46,393 nucleotides of DNA from Bordetella parapertussis (GTDB taxonomy: Bacteria > Pseudomonadota > Gammaproteobacteria > Burkholderiales > SG8-39). The DNA lies in the NCBI GenBank assembly GCA_945861875.1, contig CAMAWC010000022.1:1-46393 (forward strand), given 5' to 3'. The notes beneath the pieces are model-generated. The model was not told the DNA's origin, made no database searches, and saw nothing but the letters and a program-made list of their open reading frames with translations. This document shows positions 41,556-46,393 of the stretch, in pieces. The position numbers and the translations under genes are program-made. How positions within the stretch are numbered: the stretch's first letter is position 1; every line of letters starts with the position of its first letter.

Positions 41556-43322
41556 ATGGCAAACAATCACGATCGCCTTAAACCCGCCGAAGTGGCCCGC
41601 GAGACCATCAAGCAGCTCGCGCTGCGGCGCATGACGCCGACGCCGGAGAATTATTCCGACCTCTACGGCGAAATTTCCGGCGAGCCCGACAGCGCATCGC
41701 GCATATTGCTCGGCATCGCACCGGATATGCCGCCGGATGCGGCCGTACGCCTCGCCAGGGCGATGCGCTCGCAGCGCTGGAGCGAGGCCGCCGCGATCAT
41801 TACCGCCCTCGGCGGCGAGGCGGCTGCGCCGCGGGCCGACGCAAACGGCAACTGGGCCGAACTCATCCGCAGCATCCAGCGCGGCCTTGACACGCGCAAC
41901 ACGGCGCTGACCCCGGCACGCAAGCGCGAAAGCCTTGAGCACGTCCTTGCCTCATTCAGCAGCGACCCGGCCAAGCTGCAAACGCGCCTGGGCGGACTGG
42001 TCAAGTCCTGGCTGGTCGATGCGCAGCAGGCGCCGGTCGCGTCTGCCGAGCCGGCGGCCGAAGCGGTGATGATAAGTGCGCGCGAGGCGGCGACCCAGAG
42101 CGTCAGCGTCAGCTCCGAGCGCGAAGCCTTACGCGCACTGCGCGAGCTGCTCGCCGGTACGCTGCAGTATGCGGTGGTCGAGCGGCTGGCGCACCAGCCG
42201 CCGCAATTGGCCGAGGCGCTGACCCTGGCCACTGCGGCGCGCGCAGCCTCGACACCGGCGGCCGTGGAACATCTGGCCGCAGAAATGAAGAAATTCTGGG
42301 TCCGTATCGAACTGGCCGGCGAGAGCCAGGGCGAATTGATGCAGGCGCTGCTTGGCATGCTCGATATGGTCGTGAACAACGTCGGGGAGCTGGTCGCCGA
42401 CGATCGCTGGATGCACGGCCAGATCGAGCGCCTGCGCGGCCTGCTTGCCGGGCCGCTGGAGGTCAAGACCATTCGAGAGGCCGAGCGCGGCTTTCGCGAA
42501 ATCGTCTTCAAGCAGGGAACGATGAAGCACAGCCTGGACCTGGCCAAGGCCGCGCTCAAGGACATGCTGGCCGCTTTCATCGAGCGCCTGGGTGCGGTCG
42601 CCTCGCATACCGATGACTACCAGAATCGCATCGGACGGCATACCGAACGCATTCGCCAGGCCGAGGACATTTCCCAGCTCGGGCAGATCGTCGACCAGGT
42701 GATGAGCGACACCCGCGGCATGCAGGCGGACATGCTGCGAACGCGCGACGAGTTGCAGGGGTCGCGCCAAAAGGCGCAAGCCTACGAGCAGCAGATCGTC
42801 ACGCTGCAACATGAGCTCGATGCGGTGAGCGCGCTGGTGCGCGAAGACCCGCTCACCCGCGTGCTCAACCGGCGCGGATTCGAGGAGGCGCTGGCAGTCG
42901 AGGTGGCCCGCTGCGAGCGCGGCGGCGGCAGCCTGTGCCTGGCGGTCCTCGATGTGGACGATTTCAAGAAGCTCAATGACACCCTCGGCCATACCGTGGG
43001 CGATGACGCACTGGTGCATCTTTCCGGTATTGTGCGCGCGACGCTGCGTCCCTCCGATGTCGTGGCGCGCTATGGCGGCGAGGAATTTGTCATCCTGCTG
43101 CCCGGGGTCGGCCTCGAGGAGGCCACCACCATCATGGTGCGCGTGCAGCGTGAACTGACACGCAAGTTTTTCCTGCACGACAACAATAAGGTGCTGATCA
43201 CCTTCAGCGCCGGCATCACCCAGCGCCGGGACGGCGAGACCGAACAGGCGGTGGTCGGCCGCGCCGACAAGGCCTTGTACCAGGCCAAGAACACCGGCAA
43301 GAATCGCGTCGTTGCCATCTAG
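41556..43322 (+). CDS. GGDEF diguanylate cyclase
   Basis: Makes c-di-GMP from two GTP. The 588-residue product has a long helical N-terminal region (about 1-420), with a predicted coiled coil before the catalytic domain, and no clear membrane segment. The C-terminal GGDEF domain has DPLTRVLNRRGFEEAL, the catalytic motif GGEEF at 507-511 and the inhibitory site RPSD at 498-501, exactly five residues before it. Cyclase activity with product inhibition is therefore likely. The N-terminal region is unassigned. It starts about 106 bp after flgL, and a strong hairpin follows the stop. Confidence 0.94.
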   Translation: MANNHDRLKPAEVARETIKQLALRRMTPTPENYSDLYGEISGEPDSASRILLGIAPDMPPDAAVRLARAMRSQRWSEAAAIITALGGEAAAPRADANGNWAELIRSIQRGLDTRNTALTPARKRESLEHVLASFSSDPAKLQTRLGGLVKSWLVDAQQAPVASAEPAAEAVMISAREAATQSVSVSSEREALRALRELLAGTLQYAVVERLAHQPPQLAEALTLATAARAASTPAAVEHLAAEMKKFWVRIELAGESQGELMQALLGMLDMVVNNVGELVADDRWMHGQIERLRGLLAGPLEVKTIREAERGFREIVFKQGTMKHSLDLAKAALKDMLAAFIERLGAVASHTDDYQNRIGRHTERIRQAEDISQLGQIVDQVMSDTRGMQADMLRTRDELQGSRQKAQAYEQQIVTLQHELDAVSALVREDPLTRVLNRRGFEEALAVEVARCERGGGSLCLAVLDVDDFKKLNDTLGHTVGDDALVHLSGIVRATLRPSDVVARYGGEEFVILLPGVGLEEATTIMVRVQRELTRKFFLHDNNKVLITFSAGITQRRDGETEQAVVGRADKALYQAKNTGKNRVVAI

Positions 43323-43328
43323 GCCGAT

Positions 43329-43378
43329 GGCTGGAAACGCCCGACTGACGGTCGTTTCCAGCCATTCGACTCTTTTAT
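43329..43378 (+). terminator. Terminator after the GGDEF gene
   Basis: A perfect 11-bp stem GGCTGGAAACG / CGTTTCCAGCC (43329-43339 with 43353-43363) is followed by a TCTTTT run near 43371-43376. It sits six bases after the stop codon. Confidence 0.75.
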
Positions 43379-43387
43379 AACGCAGCC

Positions 43388-43410
43388 GTCATTCCCGCGC
43401 GAGCGGGAAT
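43388..43410. repeat. GTCATT-type small palindrome, left of the inverted element
   Basis: GTCATTCCCGC-GCGA-GCGGGAAT: a perfect ATTCCCGC / GCGGGAAT stem. Short repeats of this kind (GTCATTCCCGCG...GCGGGAATCC) are common in many proteobacterial genomes as intergenic repeats. Confidence 0.7.
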
Positions 43411-43470
43411 CCATGGGGTTGCCTCTTCGCTATGCGAGCTGCTTCTTTCTGTTGAATTGGGCGATTTCAC

Positions 43471-43965
43471 TCCCCTCGCGGGGAGCGAGTCACTTTCTTT
43501 GCTCGCGCAAGAAAGTAACCAAAGAAAGCGCGCCCGGAGGTGACGGTCGCTGCGCGACTCCCCTGCGATGCTCGCGCCAATGGGCCGGGACCTAAACTCG
43601 GCCCACAAAAGCGTGGGCCTCAGACATAGGTCCCGGACTGCCCCCATCGGCGCTGCGCTTCTCGGCGTCCCCTACGGGAGGGTAGGTCAAAAGCAAAACG
43701 GAACGATGTTATGCGACGGTTTGGCTTTTGATTTTTCTTTTGACCTTGGGCCCCTATGGCGCCGCCGAGGAGCGCAGGCGAAGTGGGGGGTGTCCGGCGC
43801 ATATGTCTGAGGCCCGCGGCTGTTTGCGGGCCGAGTTTATGCGCCGGCCCGCTTTGCCGAGCACCACAGGGTACCGCCGCAGGCGGCGGCGACGTGGGGT
43901 CGCCTTCTTTGGGTTACCTTTCTTGGCGAAGCAAGAAAGGTAACTCGCCCCCCCCGCAGGGGGAC
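43471..43965. mobile_element. Two-armed inverted-repeat (MITE-like) element with covarying hairpins
   Basis: The roughly 495-bp stretch has no supported gene. Its left arm (43471 to about 43700) and right arm (about 43730-43965) are inverted copies of each other: TCACTTTCTTTG...AAGAAAGTAACC at the left end mirrors GTTACCTTTCTT...AAGAAAGGTAAC at the right. Each arm holds a hairpin with outer stem 10 bp and inner stem 7 bp: left 43585-43594 with 43627-43636 and 43600-43606 with 43613-43619; right 43794-43803 with 43838-43847 and 43811-43817 with 43826-43832. The internal loops (AACTC and TCAGACA) are identical, while the stems differ by four compensated base-pair changes. No transposase is encoded, so any movement would need help from elsewhere. 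Related sequences are familiar from other proteobacterial genomes, but I know of no established name. Confidence 0.75.
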
Positions 43966-44058
43966 GAAACAACGCGCTCAAGAGAATGGACATGTTCGCT
44001 ACGCGAGATAGAAAACGATGCAAGAGGCGACGAGGTTGCTTCGTCGGCTGCGCCTCCT

Positions 44059-44115
44059 CGCAATGACAGAAACGCTGCGCCCGCAATGACAGAACGTGCC
44101 ACGCCCGCAACGACG
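44059..44115. repeat. Three tandem CGCAATGAC repeats (period 23-24 bp)
   Basis: CGCAATGACAGAA occurs at 44059-44071 and 44082-44094, and a diverged third copy (CGCAACGACG) at 44106-44115. The reverse complement, GTCATTGCG followed by GAGGAGGCG, belongs to a class of short proteobacterial intergenic repeats that also resembles the palindrome at 43388. Confidence 0.7.
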
Positions 44116-44148
44116 TTCTGCCGCGCAATATCGAACAGCCGCCCCTGC

Positions 44149-44781
44149 CTAATCCACCAGACCCGCTTTCATGGCGTAATGGGTCAGCTCGGAATTGTTC
44201 TTGAGTTTCATTTTTTCGAGCAACCTGGCGCGATAGACGCTCACCGTTTTCGGGCTGATGGAGAGCAGGGCGGCGATTTCCGACAGGGTCTTTCCGCCGG
44301 CGATGTGCTGCATGGTCTGAAACTCCCGGTCCGAGAGCAATTCGTGCGGTGCCAGGTCCGGGTTGACATCGAGTATCGCGGCCATCGATTCGGCCACTTC
44401 GGGTGTGATGAATTTCTTTCCCGAGGCCAGGCGGCGCACCGCCTCAACGACTTTCTCCGGCGGACTGTGCTTGGTCAGGTAACCGGCCGCGCCGGCGCGA
44501 AACGCGCGCATCGCAAACTGGTCCTCCGGGTACATCGACAGCATCAGCACCTGCAGGCGCGGCCATTCCTTGTGCACCGATTTGAGCGCATCGAGGCCGT
44601 TCTTGCCGGGCATGGAAATGTCCAGCACCAGCACATCGCACGCCCTCGTGCGAAGCACCTGCATCATGTCGCCGGCGTTGGCGGCCTCGCCGACGACCTG
44701 CATGTCGTCGTTGTCCGAAAGAATCTGGCTGATGCCGCGACGCACCACTGTGTGGTCGTCGACTATGACGATGCTGATCAT
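44149..44781 (-). CDS. NarL/FixJ-family response regulator
   Basis: A two-domain regulator of 210 residues. The receiver has D8/D9, phospho-acceptor D54 (LVLDISMPGKNG) and K104 (YLTKHS). The C-terminal LuxR-type helix-turn-helix (LSDREFQTMQHIAGGKTLSE, then IAALLSISPKTVSVYRARLL) binds DNA. It resembles the UvrY/GacA group in length and layout, but the regulon is unknown. It lies 16 bp after the histidine kinase gene, so the two form one operon and very likely one two-component system. Confidence 0.93.
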   Translation of the reverse strand: MISIVIVDDHTVVRRGISQILSDNDDMQVVGEAANAGDMMQVLRTRACDVLVLDISMPGKNGLDALKSVHKEWPRLQVLMLSMYPEDQFAMRAFRAGAAGYLTKHSPPEKVVEAVRRLASGKKFITPEVAESMAAILDVNPDLAPHELLSDREFQTMQHIAGGKTLSEIAALLSISPKTVSVYRARLLEKMKLKNNSELTHYAMKAGLVD

Positions 44782-44797
44782 GGGTCGATTCTAGCGG

Positions 44798-46321
44798 TTA
44801 TTGGCCGGGCACACTAAGGGGGATTTGGAGTATGGCGATAGTCCCCTTTTGCGGGGCGGCATCTATGCTGAACTGGCCGCCAAGGCCGATGGCACGCTCG
44901 CGCATGCCGCGAATGCCGAATGACTCGGCCCGGCGCCGGCTCGGCAGCACGATGCCCTTGCCGTCGTCGTGCACGCTGAGGGTCAGGTTTTCACCGCCGA
45001 CATGCATGTCGGCGAGGACCTTGCCGGCGTTGGCGTGCTTGGTGATGTTGGTGAGCAGCTCCTGGAAAATGCGGAACACCGCCGAGCCATGCTCCCGGTC
45101 CAGATCGATCTCTTCGAGGTTGCAGGAAAACTGGCAGGCGACGCCCGAGTGCTTGGTGAAATCGGCGGACAGCCACTCCATCGCCGCCACCAGGCCGAAG
45201 TCGAGCACCGCCGGTCGCAGGTCGCGCACGATGCGCATGCTGGCGTTGGCCGCCGAGTCGACCAGTTCGTCCATATACAGCAGTTTTTCACCGATTGCCG
45301 GGTCTTCGCCAAGGCGGCGTTTGAGAAAGGAGATGTCGGCGCGCAACCCGGTGAGCAGGCCGCCGATGTCGTCGTGGATCTCGCGCGCGATGCGCGTGCG
45401 TTCGGATTCGCGCACCTGTGCCAGGTGTGCCGACAGGGAGCGCAACTCGTCGCGCGAGCGTTCCAGTTCTGTTTCGGCGTACTTCAAGGCGGTGATGTCG
45501 GTCATCACGCCGGTCCAGGAGAGGCGGCGGGATGCATCGAGGCTGGGGCTTGCGCCCAGTTGCACCCAGCGCAACTGGCTGGTGTTGTCGTTGACTGAGG
45601 CGCGGCCCTCCCACTGGATGATTCCGGGCATTCGCACGCCATCCTCAAAGCGCGCCAGCAGCGCGGCACGGTCTTGCGCGTCGATCCGGTCGAACAACAG
45701 CGCCGGCGTTTGCAGCAGTGCGGCGGGGGGCAGTCCGAGCAGCGCCTGCGAGCCCTCGCTGACGTAGGAGAAGCGCAGCTGTCCGCCGTCGTAGTGCGCT
45801 TCGAACAGGATGCCCGGGACGTTGGCCGCCAGCGCGCGCATCCGGTATTCATTCTCCTGCAGCGACTGGCTTGCCTGGCGCTGCAGCCGGCGTGTCTCGG
45901 CCGCGCGCAGGCTGCGCTCTATCGCCGGCACCAGGCGTGCAAGTCGTGATTTGGTGATGTAGTCGTCCGCGCCGCTGAGCATGGCGGCGATGGCCGCCTC
46001 CTCCTGCATTGCCCCCGAGACGATGATGAAGGGCAGGTCCAGCCGCATGTCGCGCAGCACGCGCAAGGCGGCATCGGCCGAGAACATGGGCAGGTGGTTG
46101 TCGGCGATGACCAGGTCCCAGTTGCGGCTCTCGAGCACCTGGCGCATTTCGATTTCTGTTTCGACGCGCATGCCGCTCGGGGTGTAGCCGGACTTGCGCA
46201 GCATGATCAGCAGCAGTTCGTAATCGGCGTCGGAATCCTCGATGACCAGCAGGCGCAGCGCCCCGCCGGTGCTTGCCGCCGGTGCGGTGATCGGGTCGGT
46301 CGGGTCGCTAAGTTTTGTCAT
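44798..46321 (-). CDS. Histidine kinase with N-terminal receiver and PAS domain
   Basis: A 507-residue soluble sensor kinase. The N-terminal receiver (about 20-140) has D29, D74 (VIADNHLP) and K124 (ITKS). A PAS-like domain follows (about 155-285), then a HisKA_3 domain with phospho-histidine H316 in REIHDDIG, and an HATPase with IFQELLTNITKHANA and HDDGKGIVLPSRR. No membrane segment is seen, so the kinase is likely cytosolic and is itself a target of another kinase through its receiver. The kinase type (HisKA_3) matches NarL/FixJ partners, and the response regulator gene follows directly. Confidence 0.93.
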   Translation of the reverse strand: MTKLSDPTDPITAPAASTGGALRLLVIEDSDADYELLLIMLRKSGYTPSGMRVETEIEMRQVLESRNWDLVIADNHLPMFSADAALRVLRDMRLDLPFIIVSGAMQEEAAIAAMLSGADDYITKSRLARLVPAIERSLRAAETRRLQRQASQSLQENEYRMRALAANVPGILFEAHYDGGQLRFSYVSEGSQALLGLPPAALLQTPALLFDRIDAQDRAALLARFEDGVRMPGIIQWEGRASVNDNTSQLRWVQLGASPSLDASRRLSWTGVMTDITALKYAETELERSRDELRSLSAHLAQVRESERTRIAREIHDDIGGLLTGLRADISFLKRRLGEDPAIGEKLLYMDELVDSAANASMRIVRDLRPAVLDFGLVAAMEWLSADFTKHSGVACQFSCNLEEIDLDREHGSAVFRIFQELLTNITKHANAGKVLADMHVGGENLTLSVHDDGKGIVLPSRRRAESFGIRGMRERAIGLGGQFSIDAAPQKGTIAILQIPLSVPGQ

Positions 46322-46393
46322 GGTCGGTGTCTTCGTTCAAGTCCGCGGCACCTTGGCCGATAGGTATGGGTAAGCACCGCCGCGGAGGCGATG
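46322..46393. other. Upstream tail at right edge
   Basis: 72 bp upstream of the kinase gene. A further minus-strand gene probably ends here or just beyond, but no frame could be assigned with confidence. Confidence 0.3.

Larger units (their letters stand above)
43323..44148. other. Gene-free stretch between convergent GGDEF and response-regulator genes
   Basis: These 826 bp carry the terminator, the small palindrome at 43388, the two-armed element at 43471-43965 and the tandem repeat at 44059-44115. Open frames crossing it are not credible: they change character at the repeat boundaries and none has a ribosome site with family similarity. Confidence 0.7.

Noticed and set aside
40181-41566. 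Minus-strand open frame across flgL
   Set aside because: Antisense shadow; flgL is intact and in the expected place after flgK.
43756-44817. Plus-strand open frame from the repeat element across the response regulator
   Set aside because: Crosses the inverted element and runs antisense to an intact response regulator; no coherent protein pattern.

Overview
This window is almost entirely one flagellar and chemotaxis island from a GC-rich betaproteobacterium. The clues are a FlhDC master regulator encoded directly upstream of motAB, a CheV-CheY-CheZ-CheA block, FliA (sigma-28) and FlgM, and a full single-polar-type flhBAFG set. Codon use and gene layout fit the Rhodocyclales/Nitrosomonadales range, but no rRNA or housekeeping gene is present to fix the genus. 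No tRNA, rRNA, CRISPR array, transposase or integrase was seen.

Layout. (1) 1-3306, minus: fliF-fliG-fliH (MS ring, switch, export ATPase regulator), with fliH running off the left edge. fliE diverges from it at 3502. (2) 3861-9179, minus: flaG-fliD-fliS-fliT-small ORF-fliK-fhlB-ycgR, covering filament cap, chaperones, hook-length control, an FlhB-tail homologue and the c-di-GMP brake. (3) 9347-10831, minus: fliC flagellin, with a sigma-28-type promoter and its own terminator. (4) 11336-12229, plus: flhD-flhC, ended by a terminator. (5) 12558-21480, plus: motA-motB-cheV-cheY-cheZ-cheA-mcp-HD-GYP, preceded by a near-consensus sigma-28 promoter. (6) 22032-28066, plus: flhB-flhA-flhF-flhG-fliA, tightly overlapped, followed by a lone receiver protein. 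(7) 28789-30399, minus: flgA-flgM-flgN, with a sigma-28 promoter before flgM. (8) 30569-41449, plus: flgBCDEFGHIJ and flgKL (rod, hook, rings, hook-filament junction), with a further sigma-28-like site before flgK. (9) 41556-43322: a GGDEF diguanylate cyclase with a terminator. (10) 43323-44148: a gene-free stretch holding a roughly 495-bp inverted-repeat element. (11) 44149-46321, minus: a histidine kinase and response regulator pair.

How it works together. FlhDC should switch on the basal-body, hook and export operons as well as fliA. FliA then reads the four class III promoters seen here (fliC, motA, flgM, flgK), held in check by FlgM until the hook is finished. FlhF and an FlhG-like protein place the flagellum. 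CheA, with CheV as the only separate CheW-type adaptor encoded here, feeds CheY, and CheZ removes the phosphate. A c-di-GMP loop (GGDEF cyclase, HD-GYP phosphodiesterase, YcgR brake) sits inside the same locus.

The most unusual items are: the two-armed inverted-repeat element at 43471-43965, whose two hairpins differ by four compensated base-pair changes; an FlhG that keeps the FlhF-stimulating DQAxxLR helix but has lost its Walker A motif; a CheA with no recognisable P2 domain; and two small uncharacterised ORFs beside fliK and flhB.
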